Shown here in pieces: positions 8,490 through 18,563 of a stretch of 64,000 nt of DNA (position 1 is the stretch's first letter; every line of letters begins with the position of its first letter). Source of the DNA: Actinomadura terrae (GTDB lineage Bacteria; Actinomycetota; Actinomycetes; Streptosporangiales; Streptosporangiaceae); the NCBI RefSeq assembly GCF_022751215.1, contig NZ_JAICDG010000001.1, positions 558,001 through 622,000 of the forward strand, read 5' to 3'. The translations under genes and the position numbers were made by a program. The notes under the pieces were generated by a model, which saw only the letters and a program-made list of their open reading frames with translations, searched no databases and was not told the origin of the DNA.

Positions 8490-8514
8490 GGGCGAGCGTT
8501 CTCGACGCTCGCCC
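8490..8514 (+). other. Inverted repeat in the secY leader
   Basis: GGGCGAGCG (8490-8498) and CGCTCGCCC (8506-8514) form a perfect 9-bp stem with a 7-nt loop, about 46 nt before the secY start. It may terminate the preceding gene or form part of the secY leader. Which applies is not decidable from sequence. Confidence 0.5.
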
Positions 8515-8560
8515 GGAACACGCTTGCCAGGAAGACCCCCGCACACGACCCGGACGCGGC

Positions 8561-9847
8561 ATGCTGACCGCGTTCACCCGCGCGTTCCGTACCCCGGAGC
8601 TGCGCGGAAGGCTGCTTTTCACGCTGCTCATCGTCGTCGTGTTCAGGGTGGGGCAGAACCTGCCCGCGCCGAACGTCGACGTCAAGGCGCTCAAGGACGC
8701 CTCGGACGCCGCCAGGAAGGGCAGCGAGCTTTACGGGATGCTCGACCTGTTCAGCGGCGGCGCGCTGCTGAGGCTGTCGGTGTTCGCGCTCGGTGTCTAC
8801 CCCTACATCACGGCCAGCATCATCCTGCAACTGCTGACGGTCGTGGTGCCGCGACTGGAGTCGCTCAAGCAGGAGGGCCAGTCCGGCACCACGAAGATCA
8901 CCCAGTACACCCGCTACCTGACCGTCGCGCTCGCGGTGCTCCAGGCGACGAGCGTGGTCGCGATGGCGTCGAGCGGGCAGCTGTTCCGCTCGTCCGGGAA
9001 GGTCCTGCACGACGACGGGGTCTTCCCGATCGCGACCATGGTGGTCTGCATGGTCGCCGGGACGGCCGTCACCATGTGGCTCGGCGAGCTCGTCACCGAG
9101 CGCGGCGTCGGCAACGGCATGTCGATCCTCATCTTCACCCAGGTCGTCGCCGTGTTCCCCGGGCAGCTGTGGGCGATCTACCAGTCCCGGCACGGGTTCG
9201 TGTTCACGCTCGTGGTGATCGTGGGGTTGGCGATCATGGCGGGGGTCGTGTTCGTCGAGCAGGCGCAGCGGCGCATCCCCGTCCAGTACGCCAAGCGGAT
9301 GGTGGGACGCCGCCTGTACGGGGGCACCGCCACCTACATCCCGCTCAAGGTGAACCAGGCGGGCATCATCCCGGTCATCTTCGCGTCGTCGCTGCTGTAC
9401 CTACCGGTGCTGGCGACGCAGCTCTGGCCCAACACGAGATGGTTGCAACGGGCGCAGCCCTACCTCCAGCAGACCAACCCCTGGCACATGGCCTCGTTCT
9501 TCGTGCTCATCGTGTTCTTCACGTACTTCTACGTGGCGATCACGTTCAACCCCGTCGAGGTCTCCGACAACATGCGCAAGTACGGCGGGTTCGTGCCGGG
9601 CATCCGTCCGGGACGTTCGACGGCGGAGTACCTGGACCACGTCCTCACCCGCGTCACCACGCCGGGCGCCCTCTACCTGGGGCTCGTGGCCCTCGTCCCG
9701 ATGGTGTCGCTGGCGCTGCTGGACGTCGGCGACGACTTCCCGTTCGGCGGGACGGCGATCCTCATCGTCGTCGGCGTGGGCCTCGACACGGTCAAGCAGA
9801 TCGAGAGCCGCCTCCAGCAGCACAACTACGAGGGCTTCCTCCGCTGA
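8561..9847 (+). CDS. secY: Protein translocase channel subunit SecY, solitary copy
   Basis: This 428-residue, 10-helix channel subunit is very close to canonical actinobacterial SecY. Landmarks are MLTAFTRAFRTPELRGRLLF at the start, FSGGALLRLSVFALGVYPYI, RGVGNGMSILIF, VEQAQRRIPVQYAKRM and the C-terminal loop KYGGFVPGIRPGRSTAEYL. SecY with SecE and SecG forms the Sec pore. Unusually, there are no ribosomal protein genes before it and no adk or map after it, so it is not in the spc operon. It probably is a second secY, but whether another copy exists cannot be seen here. A 14-bp-stem terminator follows. Confidence 0.95.
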   Translation: MLTAFTRAFRTPELRGRLLFTLLIVVVFRVGQNLPAPNVDVKALKDASDAARKGSELYGMLDLFSGGALLRLSVFALGVYPYITASIILQLLTVVVPRLESLKQEGQSGTTKITQYTRYLTVALAVLQATSVVAMASSGQLFRSSGKVLHDDGVFPIATMVVCMVAGTAVTMWLGELVTERGVGNGMSILIFTQVVAVFPGQLWAIYQSRHGFVFTLVVIVGLAIMAGVVFVEQAQRRIPVQYAKRMVGRRLYGGTATYIPLKVNQAGIIPVIFASSLLYLPVLATQLWPNTRWLQRAQPYLQQTNPWHMASFFVLIVFFTYFYVAITFNPVEVSDNMRKYGGFVPGIRPGRSTAEYLDHVLTRVTTPGALYLGLVALVPMVSLALLDVGDDFPFGGTAILIVVGVGLDTVKQIESRLQQHNYEGFLR

Positions 9848-9854
9848 CAGAGCG

Positions 9855-9890
9855 GACCGCCCCGTCCGAGGAAGGCCGGACGGGGCGGTC
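9855..9890. terminator. Bidirectional terminator between secY and sdhB
   Basis: A perfect 14-bp stem (arms 9855-9868 and 9877-9890) with an 8-nt loop lies between the converging secY and sdhB genes and can serve both strands. Confidence 0.85.
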
Positions 9891-9926
9891 GGCGGGCCGA
9901 TCGAAGGGCCGGTCGGCGGGAACGCG

Positions 9927-10679
9927 CTACTTCTTCTTGCCGCCCGCCGTCGCGCCCAGGTAGTCGCGGTTCAGGCGGCCGATGACGTCCAGCGGAATGC
10001 CCTTCGGGCACGCGACCGTGCACTCGCCGGTGTTGGTGCAGCCGCCGAAGCCCTCGCCGTCGTGGGTGTCGAGCATCGACACGACCCGGTCCCAGCGCTC
10101 GGGCTGCCCCTGCGGCATCAGGCCGAGGTGGGTGACCTTCGCGCCGAGGAACAGCGCGGCCGAGCCGTTCGGGCAGGCGGCGACGCAGGCGCCGCAGCCG
10201 ATGCACTCGGCGGCCTCGAACGCGGCGTCGGCGTCCGGCTTCGGGACGGGCACGGCGTGCGCCTCGGGCGCGGTGCCGGTCGGCGCGGTGATGAACCCGC
10301 CGGAGGCGATGATCCGGTCGAACGCGGAGCGGTCGACGACCAGGTCCTTCACGACCGGGAACGCCTTGGCCCGCCACGGCTCGATGTCGATGACCTCGCC
10401 GTCCCGGAACTTGCGCATGTGGAGCTGGCACGTGGTGGTGGCGCGCTCCGGGCCGTGCGGGGTGCCGTTGATGACCAGCGAGCACATGCCGCAGATGCCC
10501 TCGCGGCAGTCGTGGTCGAAGGCGACCGGCTCCTCGCCCTCCGCGATCAGCTTCTCGTTGAGGACGTCCAGCATCTCCAGGAACGAGGCGTCGGGGGAGA
10601 TGTCGTCGAGCTTGTACCCGACCATCCTGCCCTTGTCCTCCGGGCCGCTCTGGCGCCAGACGCGCAGTGTGAGCTTCAT
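9927..10679 (-). CDS. sdhB: Succinate dehydrogenase iron-sulfur subunit (b558-type complex)
   Basis: This 250-residue subunit belongs to the second succinate dehydrogenase. The [2Fe-2S] cysteines lie in [13 protein letters not shown] with a later TTCQLH. The C-terminal clusters are [16 protein letters not shown] and [18 protein letters not shown]. It differs clearly from the Sdh1-like subunit at 2.5 kb and belongs to the type found with a five-helix cytochrome b558 anchor. Its start immediately follows the sdhA stop, so the genes are coupled. A Gly-Lys tail (ATAGGKKK) ends the protein. Confidence 0.95.
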   Translation of the reverse strand: MKLTLRVWRQSGPEDKGRMVGYKLDDISPDASFLEMLDVLNEKLIAEGEEPVAFDHDCREGICGMCSLVINGTPHGPERATTTCQLHMRKFRDGEVIDIEPWRAKAFPVVKDLVVDRSAFDRIIASGGFITAPTGTAPEAHAVPVPKPDADAAFEAAECIGCGACVAACPNGSAALFLGAKVTHLGLMPQGQPERWDRVVSMLDTHDGEGFGGCTNTGECTVACPKGIPLDVIGRLNRDYLGATAGGKKK

Positions 10680-12617
<1,938 letters not shown>

Positions 12618-12619
12618 GG

Positions 12620-13351
12620 TCAGCTCACCCACCCGAACGTGATGGACAGCGGGACGGAGACGAAGCCGAGCGTCACGAGCCCGGCGACGGTGTTGGCGAG
12701 GCCGCGCAGCGCGCGCTCGCTGCGGGGCGTGCGCAGGCCGAGCGTCTGGAACGCGCTCCAGATGCCGTGCCGCAGGTGCAGGCCGACGAGCAGCAGCGCG
12801 GCGACGTACCAGACGGTCACGTACCAGCGGGAGGCGTCGAAGTCGGCGACCATCCGCTCGTACGGGGTGGCCTCGGAGCCCTTGGGGTTGACCACGAAGA
12901 AGGTCAGGTCCAGCAGGTGCCAGACGACGTAGAACGCGATGATGACGCCGCCGTACCGCATCGTGTGGACGGCGTAGCCCTGCGCGTGCGACTTCTTCTT
13001 CGACTGGTACTTCACCGGGCGCGCGTGCGCGGCGCGCTTGCCGAGCGATATCGCCGACCACATGTGCAGGACGACGGAGACGGTGAGCACGACCTCGATC
13101 AGGGTCAGGACGGTGCGGCGCGGCACCGCGGGCTCGCCCATCGTCCGCAGCCAGTGCGCGTAGTGGTTGAACTCCTCCGCACCGAGGAAGATCTTCAGGT
13201 TCCCCACCATGTGCGCGACCAGGTACAGCACCAGAATGCCGCCGGTCACGGCCATCACGGCCTTCTTGCCGACGGTCGACCGGTAGATCGCAGGTATCGC
13301 TATAGCCACCTCGCGACCGTACGTCTGCCTGGGGAAAGAGTTCCAAGTCAT
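12620..13351 (-). CDS. sdhC: Succinate dehydrogenase cytochrome b subunit
   Basis: This 243-residue protein has five predicted transmembrane segments. [21 protein letters not shown] starts the family homology, and candidate haem-ligand histidines lie in [32 protein letters not shown] and LVGLHLRHG. It anchors SdhAB to the membrane and reduces menaquinone. The family usually starts close to the VGKK segment, so GTG 13306 ([11 protein letters not shown]) is an alternative start; no clear ribosome site decides. It is the first gene of sdhCAB. Confidence 0.9.
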   Translation of the reverse strand: MTWNSFPRQTYGREVAIAIPAIYRSTVGKKAVMAVTGGILVLYLVAHMVGNLKIFLGAEEFNHYAHWLRTMGEPAVPRRTVLTLIEVVLTVSVVLHMWSAISLGKRAAHARPVKYQSKKKSHAQGYAVHTMRYGGVIIAFYVVWHLLDLTFFVVNPKGSEATPYERMVADFDASRWYVTVWYVAALLLVGLHLRHGIWSAFQTLGLRTPRSERALRGLANTVAGLVTLGFVSVPLSITFGWVS

Positions 13352-13367
13352 CAGAGAACTCGTGGCG

Positions 13368-13382
13368 ATAGCCGCAGGCTAT
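13368..13382 (-). other. Inverted repeat upstream of sdhC
   Basis: ATAGCC-GCA-GGCTAT lies 17-31 nt upstream of the sdhC start. It is short but perfectly placed for an operator or a leader hairpin. No regulator can be named. Confidence 0.35.
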
Positions 13383-13503
13383 GAAGCGAGCGGCGGGGCC
13401 ACCTGGCGCGTTCCGGGACGGCCGCGAAGGTGAGTGACCTCATAGTCGGGCCGGGAACTCGGCACTCCGGTGACGCAGCCGACATTGACGACCACGCGCG
13501 GGA

Positions 13504-14721
13504 TCAGGCGGGCGTGCCCTGCCGGGACAGCAGCAGGACGGCCAGGTCGTCGGTGAGGGAGTCGCCGTTGAGCCGCTCCACCTCCGTGACCAGCTCGTCG
13601 ATCAGCGAGCGGCCCTTCGCGCCCCGGCCGCTCGCGACCCGCGCCAGCTCCACCAGCCCGTCGGTGCCGAGCCGCTCGGAGCCCCGGCCGACGCGTCCCT
13701 CGATGAGGCCGTCGGTGTAGAGCATCAGGCCCCAGCTCTCGCCGAGGTCGATCTCGGTGGTCGGCCACTCGGCGCCGGGCAGCAGGCCGAGCGCGGGGCC
13801 GTGCGCGTACTCCGGCAGCGCCGCGACCTCGGCGCCGCCCGGGCGCTCGCGGAACAGCAGCGGCGCGGGGTGCCCCGCCAGATGCATCCGGGCGGTCCGC
13901 CGGGACGGCGCGATGGTGATCATGCAGAGCGTGGTGAAGATCTCCTCGCTGCGCCGCTCGTGCCCGAGGACGCTGTCGAGGGTGCCGAGGAGCTGCTCGC
14001 CGGTGTGCCCGGCCAGCACGAGCGTCCGCCAGGCCATCCGGAGCTGGACGCCGAGCGCGGCCTCGTCGGGCCCGTGCCCGCACACGTCGCCGATCATCAG
14101 GTGCACCGCGCCGCCCTCGGTCTGCACGGTGTCGTAGAAGTCGCCGCCGAGCAGCGCGCGGCGGCGTCCTGGGCGGTAGCGGGTGTGGTGCCGCAGCGAC
14201 GGGTCGTCGATCAGCGGGACGGGCAGCAGCCCGCGCTCCAGCCGGGCGTTCTCGCGCCCGAGGATGCGCGCCTCGACCAGCCGCCGCTCGGTCTCCTCGG
14301 CGCGCTTGCGCTCGATCGAGTAGCGGATCGCGCGGGCCAGCAGCGGCCCGTCGACCTCCTGCTTGACGAGGTAGTCCCCGGCCCCGGCGGCGACCGCGCG
14401 GACGCCGAGATGGGAGTCGTTCAGGCCGGTCAGCACGACGACGGCGGCATCGCCCGACATCGCGAGCACGCGGCGCAGCCCGTCCAGCCGGTCGATGCCG
14501 GGGGCGGACAGGTCGACGATGATGCACTGGGTGCGGCGGGTCAGCCTGCGCCGCGCGGCCGGCAGGTCGCCCGCGACGGTGATCTGGATGTCCAGGCCGC
14601 TGTCGGCGAGCATCTTCTCGACCATGAGGACGTCTTCGGGGTCGCCGTCGATGAGGAGCAGGTCGATCCTGTCCTCGGCCCCTGGCGCCAGGGCGGACGT
14701 CTGGTGACTCGTTGTGCTCAC
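13504..14721 (-). CDS. Response-regulator/SpoIIE-type (PP2C) phosphatase
   Basis: This protein of about 405 residues has two regions. The N-terminal receiver-like domain (roughly residues 18-135 from GTG 14721) begins IDLLLIDGDPEDVLMVEKML, and its phospho-acceptor position appears as CIIVDLSAPGID, with a Lys in YLVKQEV. A linker helix leads to a SpoIIE/PP2C catalytic domain with LLGGDFYDTVQ, MIGDVCGHGPDEAA and TDGLIEG. Such proteins dephosphorylate anti-sigma antagonists and control stress sigma factors. GTG 14721 is preferred (GGAAG lies just upstream) over TTG 14760. No partner kinase or antagonist gene is adjacent. Confidence 0.88.
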   Translation of the reverse strand: MSTTSHQTSALAPGAEDRIDLLLIDGDPEDVLMVEKMLADSGLDIQITVAGDLPAARRRLTRRTQCIIVDLSAPGIDRLDGLRRVLAMSGDAAVVVLTGLNDSHLGVRAVAAGAGDYLVKQEVDGPLLARAIRYSIERKRAEETERRLVEARILGRENARLERGLLPVPLIDDPSLRHHTRYRPGRRRALLGGDFYDTVQTEGGAVHLMIGDVCGHGPDEAALGVQLRMAWRTLVLAGHTGEQLLGTLDSVLGHERRSEEIFTTLCMITIAPSRRTARMHLAGHPAPLLFRERPGGAEVAALPEYAHGPALGLLPGAEWPTTEIDLGESWGLMLYTDGLIEGRVGRGSERLGTDGLVELARVASGRGAKGRSLIDELVTEVERLNGDSLTDDLAVLLLSRQGTPA

Positions 14722-15021
14722 AAGGCTTCCGGAGGTCGGGGCTGACGACGGCACTGGCAACGGCCGGACCGTTCCGGTTTATTCCTGCGCGCAGGAGGGC
14801 GGGCCCGGGCCTCGCCGGGCCAGCGGCCTCTCCCTGGCCGCGAGGGTCCCGGCTCATGGTGCGGTGAGATTTTCACTCCGTACGTCCCGACTTTAGCGCC
14901 TCGGCTCGCCCTGACGCATCCCCCGCGACCGTCACCGCACGGACGCGCCGAGACCCCGCCCACGCGGGGGAGGGGCCTTGACCGCTCCACTTACGGGCGC
15001 GGCGCCGCCCCGGAAAATCGG
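14722..15021. other. Intergenic region between the SpoIIE phosphatase and the ABC exporter
   Basis: No gene is seen here. The region is GC-rich and divergently flanked, with a short hairpin CCCCGC-CCAC-GCGGGG at 14954-14969. A relatively AT-rich patch near 14868-14895 may hold the phosphatase promoter, but no clear -35/-10 pair is visible. Confidence 0.5.
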
Positions 15022-15050
15022 TCGACCTTCCGGGCGGCCGTGTCTATGTT
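15022..15050 (+). promoter_or_regulatory. Probable promoter of the ABC exporter, leaderless
   Basis: TCGACC (15022-15027), a 17-nt spacer and TATGTT (15045-15050) make a good sigma-70-type promoter. Transcription would start at about the GTG codon at 15057, and no ribosome site is seen before that codon. Confidence 0.6.
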
Positions 15051-15056
15051 CGTCCG

Positions 15057-16784
15057 GTGAGATCGTTGCCGGAGACCGACCCTGGCAGCCCCGACCACGA
15101 AACCCCTGCCCGCTACCTGCTGTGGCTGCTGCGCCGGCAGTGGCGCACCGGTGTCGCGGGCGCGTCCCTCGGTGTGGTCTGGATGCTGAGCCAGGCCCTG
15201 ATGCCCGCCGCCATCGGCCGCGCCATCGGCGACGGCATCGTCGCGCGCGACGGGAGCGCGCTGCTGGTCTGGGCGGCCGTGCTCACCGTGCTCGGCGTGA
15301 CGCAGGCGGTGAGCGGCGTCCTGCGGCACCGGTTCGCGGTGTTCAACTGGCTGTCGGCCGCGTACCGGACGGTGCAGGTCGTCACCCGGCAGTCCACCCG
15401 GCTCGGCGCGACGCTGCCGAAGCGGACGAGCGCGGGCGAGGTCGTGAGCATCGGGCTCTCGGACGTCGCGCACCTCGGCGAGGCCATGGACATCGTCGCG
15501 CGCGGCACCGGCGCGGTCGTCGCGATCGTCGTGGTCGCGGGCATCCTGCTCGCCACCTCGCCGCAGCTCGGCCTGATCGTGCTGGTGGGCGTCCCGCTGA
15601 TCCTGGTGGCCGCGGCGCCGCTGCTGCGCCCCTACCGCGAGCGGGAGGCGGCACACCGCGAGCTCGTCGGCGAGCTGAGCGGCCACGCCACCGACCTCGT
15701 CGCGGGCCTGCGGGTGCTGCGCGGCATCGGCGGCGAGCCGCTGTTCTCCGGCCGCTACCGCGCGGAGTCGCAGCGGGTGCGGGCCGCCGGGGTGGCGGCC
15801 GCGCGGGCGGAGACGCGGATGAACGGCGCCGAGGTGCTGCTGCCCGGCCTGCTGATCGCGCTCGTGACGTGGGTCGGCGCCCGGTTCGCCGCCGACGGCG
15901 CGATCGGCGTGGGCGAGCTGGTCGCCTTCTACGGCTACGCGGTGTTCCTGATCGTCCCGCTGAAGACGCTCGGGGAGATGGCGGGCAAGGTCACCAAGGG
16001 GCTGGTCGCGGCGGGCCGGGTGAAGGCGCTGCTGGACGTCGAGCCCGCGCTGCCGGACACCGGGACGGCGCGTCCGGCGGCGCCCGCCGAGCTGACCGAC
16101 ATCGCCTCCGGGCTGGTCGTGCGGCCGGGACGGGTGACGGCGGTCGCGGCGGCCGACCCGCGCGACGCGCAGGCCATCGCCGACCGGCTCGGCCGGTACG
16201 AGGAGGGCGAGGTCGACTTCGGCGGCGTCCCGCTCCAGGCGGTCGCGGACGTGCGGAAACGCGTCCTGGTGGCGGTGAACGAGGACCGGCTGTTCTCCGG
16301 GCCGCTGGCCGAGTCGCTCACCCCGCCGTCCGCGCCGGACGACGGCGGCGCGGCGCTCCGGGCGGCGATCCGCGCCGCGTGCGTCGAGGACGTCGTCGAC
16401 ACCACCGGCCTGGACGCCCACGTCGCCGAGGCGGGACGGGAGTTCTCCGGCGGCCAGCAGCAGCGCCTCCGCCTCGCGCGGGCGCTGCTGGCCGACCCGG
16501 AGGTCCTCGTCCTGGTGGAGCCGACGAGCGCGGTCGACGCGCACACCGAGGCGCGCATCGCGGGCCGGCTCGGCCCGGCCCGCGCGGGCCGCACCACCGT
16601 CGTGTGCACGACGAGCCCGCTGGTGCTGGACCGCGCCGACCACGTCGCCTTCGTCCAGGACGGCCGGGTCGTCGCCGAGGGCGCCCACCGCCACCTGCTC
16701 GACGCCGAGCCGCGCTACGCGAACGTCGTCACCAGGGGCGAGACGAGCGAATCCGAGACCCACACGGAAGGAGCGGCGAGATGA
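15057..16784 (+). CDS. ABC exporter half-transporter with degenerate Walker motifs
   Basis: This 575-residue protein has a six-helix transmembrane domain (residues ~20-310) and an ATP-binding domain (~340-560). The Walker A position reads AVAAADPRDAQ (about 362-372) instead of GxxGxGKS/T, and the Walker B Asp is Val (VLVLVEPTSAVD, 483-494). The signature FSGGQQQ (463-469) is intact and the switch His is replaced (TTSPLVL). It therefore cannot bind ATP normally by itself but can supply a signature motif to a partner. The partner gene overlaps its stop by 4 nt. Heterodimeric exporters of this kind move drugs, lipids or peptides; the substrate is unknown. Confidence 0.9.
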   Translation: MRSLPETDPGSPDHETPARYLLWLLRRQWRTGVAGASLGVVWMLSQALMPAAIGRAIGDGIVARDGSALLVWAAVLTVLGVTQAVSGVLRHRFAVFNWLSAAYRTVQVVTRQSTRLGATLPKRTSAGEVVSIGLSDVAHLGEAMDIVARGTGAVVAIVVVAGILLATSPQLGLIVLVGVPLILVAAAPLLRPYREREAAHRELVGELSGHATDLVAGLRVLRGIGGEPLFSGRYRAESQRVRAAGVAAARAETRMNGAEVLLPGLLIALVTWVGARFAADGAIGVGELVAFYGYAVFLIVPLKTLGEMAGKVTKGLVAAGRVKALLDVEPALPDTGTARPAAPAELTDIASGLVVRPGRVTAVAAADPRDAQAIADRLGRYEEGEVDFGGVPLQAVADVRKRVLVAVNEDRLFSGPLAESLTPPSAPDDGGAALRAAIRAACVEDVVDTTGLDAHVAEAGREFSGGQQQRLRLARALLADPEVLVLVEPTSAVDAHTEARIAGRLGPARAGRTTVVCTTSPLVLDRADHVAFVQDGRVVAEGAHRHLLDAEPRYANVVTRGETSESETHTEGAAR

Positions 16785-18526
16785 GCGCCGAGGCGCTGCC
16801 GGTCGCGACGCCCACGCAGGTGCGGACGTACGCGCGGCGGCTCGTCGTGCGGCACCCGCGCGCGCTCGCCCTGGTGCTGGCGCTGCACGCGCTGGCCGCC
16901 GCGACGGGCCTGGTGACGCCGCGGCTGCTCGGCGAGCTGGTCGAGGGCGTCCGCGACGGGCGGGCCGCCATCGACACCGTCGGCGTCGCCATCGCCGGGT
17001 TCGTGATCGTCCAGGCCGTGCTGACCCGGTACGCCTACTTCGCCTCGGCCCGGCTCGGCGAGCGGGTGCTGGCCGAGCTGCGGGAGGAGTTCATCGACCG
17101 CGTCCTGGCGCTGCCGCTGTCGCGGGTCGAGCGCGCGGGCACCGGCGACCTCGTGACCCGCGCGTCCCGCGACGTCGACGAGCTCGCCTCGTCGGTCCGG
17201 TACGCGCTGCCCGAGACGCTCGTCGCGATCGTCGTGGCCGGGCTCACCGCCGGGGCGCTGCTGCTGACCGGCCCGCTCGTCGCGCTGCCCGCGCTGGTCA
17301 CCGCGCCGCTGCTGTGGGCGGTGATGCGCTGGTACCTGCCCCGCGCCCGGGGCGGCTACCTGCGGGAGAACGCGGCGTGGTCGGAGGTCGCGGACGGGCT
17401 GACCGAGACCGTCCAGGGCGCGCGGACGGTCGAGGCGCTCGGCCTCGCGGGCCGCCGGCACGCGCGCGGCGACGCCGACATCGCGAAGTCCTACCGCGCC
17501 GAGCGGTACACGCTGCGGCTGCGGATGGTGCTGCTGCCCGCCGCCGAGCTCGGCCTCGTGCTGCCGGTCGTGGCGACGCTGGTGACCGGCGGGTTCCTCT
17601 ACATCCACGGCCACGCCTCGCTCGCGCAGGTGACCGCCGCGACCCTGTACGCGCAGCAGCTCATCGAGCCGGTCGACGTCGTGCTGTTCCGGCTGGACGA
17701 GCTCCAGCTCGGCGGCGCGTCGCTGGCCCGGCTGCTCGGCGTCGGCCACGTCCCGGCCGACCGCGAGCCGGGGAGCCGCGTGCCCGAGGGGGAGCGGCTG
17801 ACGGCGCGCGGCGTCCGCTACGCCTACCGGCCGGGGCAGGACGTCCTGCACGGCGTCGACCTGGACCTCAGACCGGGGGAGCGGCTGGCGATGGTCGGGC
17901 CGAGCGGCGCGGGCAAGTCCACGCTCGGCCGCCTGCTCGCCGGGGTGGACGGCCCGCGCGCGGGCGCGGTCACGGTCGGCGCGGACGGCGGCGTCCCGCT
18001 CGTCGAGCTGCCGCTGGACGACCTGCGCGGCCATGTCGCGCTCGTCACGCAGGAGCACCACGTGTTCCAGGGCACGCTGCGCGACAACCTCGCGATGGCC
18101 CGCCCGGACGCGTCCGACGCCGACATGGCGCAGGCACTGGAGGCCGTCGACTGGGACGGCCCCGGCCTCGACGCCCGTGTCGGCGCCGGCGCCGACGGCC
18201 CGGACGCCGCGACGCTGTCGCCCGCGCAGGCGCAGCAGCTCGCGCTCGCGCGGCTCGTCCTCGCCGACCCGCACACGCTGGTGCTGGACGAGGCGACCTC
18301 GCTGCTCGACCCGCGCGCCGCGCGCCGCCTGGAGCGCTCGCTCGCCGCCGTCCTGGACGGCCGGACCGTCGTGGCGATCGCGCACCGCCTGCACACCGCC
18401 CACGACGCCGACCGCGTCGCGGTGGTGGAGGACGGCCGCGTCACCGAGCTCGGCACCCACGACGAGCTGATCGCGCGCGACGGCTCCTACGCGTCGCTGT
18501 GGGCGTCCTGGCACGGCGCCCCCTGA
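16781..18526 (+). CDS. ABC exporter half-transporter with degenerate signature motif
   Basis: This 581-residue partner of the preceding protein has a six-helix membrane domain and an ATPase domain. It has a perfect Walker A (GPSGAGKS, 373-380), Walker B (LVLDEATS) and switch His (AHRL). The signature is LSPAQ (479-483) instead of LSGGQ. The defects mirror those of the first subunit, predicting one active and one dead composite ATP site in the heterodimer. The start is ATG 16781 with GGAAGGAG upstream, overlapping the previous stop as ATGA. A hairpin terminator touches its stop codon. Confidence 0.92.
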   Translation: MSAEALPVATPTQVRTYARRLVVRHPRALALVLALHALAAATGLVTPRLLGELVEGVRDGRAAIDTVGVAIAGFVIVQAVLTRYAYFASARLGERVLAELREEFIDRVLALPLSRVERAGTGDLVTRASRDVDELASSVRYALPETLVAIVVAGLTAGALLLTGPLVALPALVTAPLLWAVMRWYLPRARGGYLRENAAWSEVADGLTETVQGARTVEALGLAGRRHARGDADIAKSYRAERYTLRLRMVLLPAAELGLVLPVVATLVTGGFLYIHGHASLAQVTAATLYAQQLIEPVDVVLFRLDELQLGGASLARLLGVGHVPADREPGSRVPEGERLTARGVRYAYRPGQDVLHGVDLDLRPGERLAMVGPSGAGKSTLGRLLAGVDGPRAGAVTVGADGGVPLVELPLDDLRGHVALVTQEHHVFQGTLRDNLAMARPDASDADMAQALEAVDWDGPGLDARVGAGADGPDAATLSPAQAQQLALARLVLADPHTLVLDEATSLLDPRAARRLERSLAAVLDGRTVVAIAHRLHTAHDADRVAVVEDGRVTELGTHDELIARDGSYASLWASWHGAP

Positions 18527-18552
18527 CCCGCGGGCGTGGCTCGCCCGCGGGT
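18526..18552. terminator. Terminator between the ABC exporter and the S9 peptidase
   Basis: An 11-bp stem ACCCGCGGGCG/CGCCCGCGGGT with the loop TGGCT lies between converging genes. Confidence 0.8.
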
Positions 18553-18563
18553 GGGGGAGCGCG

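Noticed and set aside
8561..9847. secY as part of the spc ribosomal operon
   Set aside because: The flanking genes are a small hypothetical protein and sdhB on the other strand; no ribosomal protein, adk or map is present.
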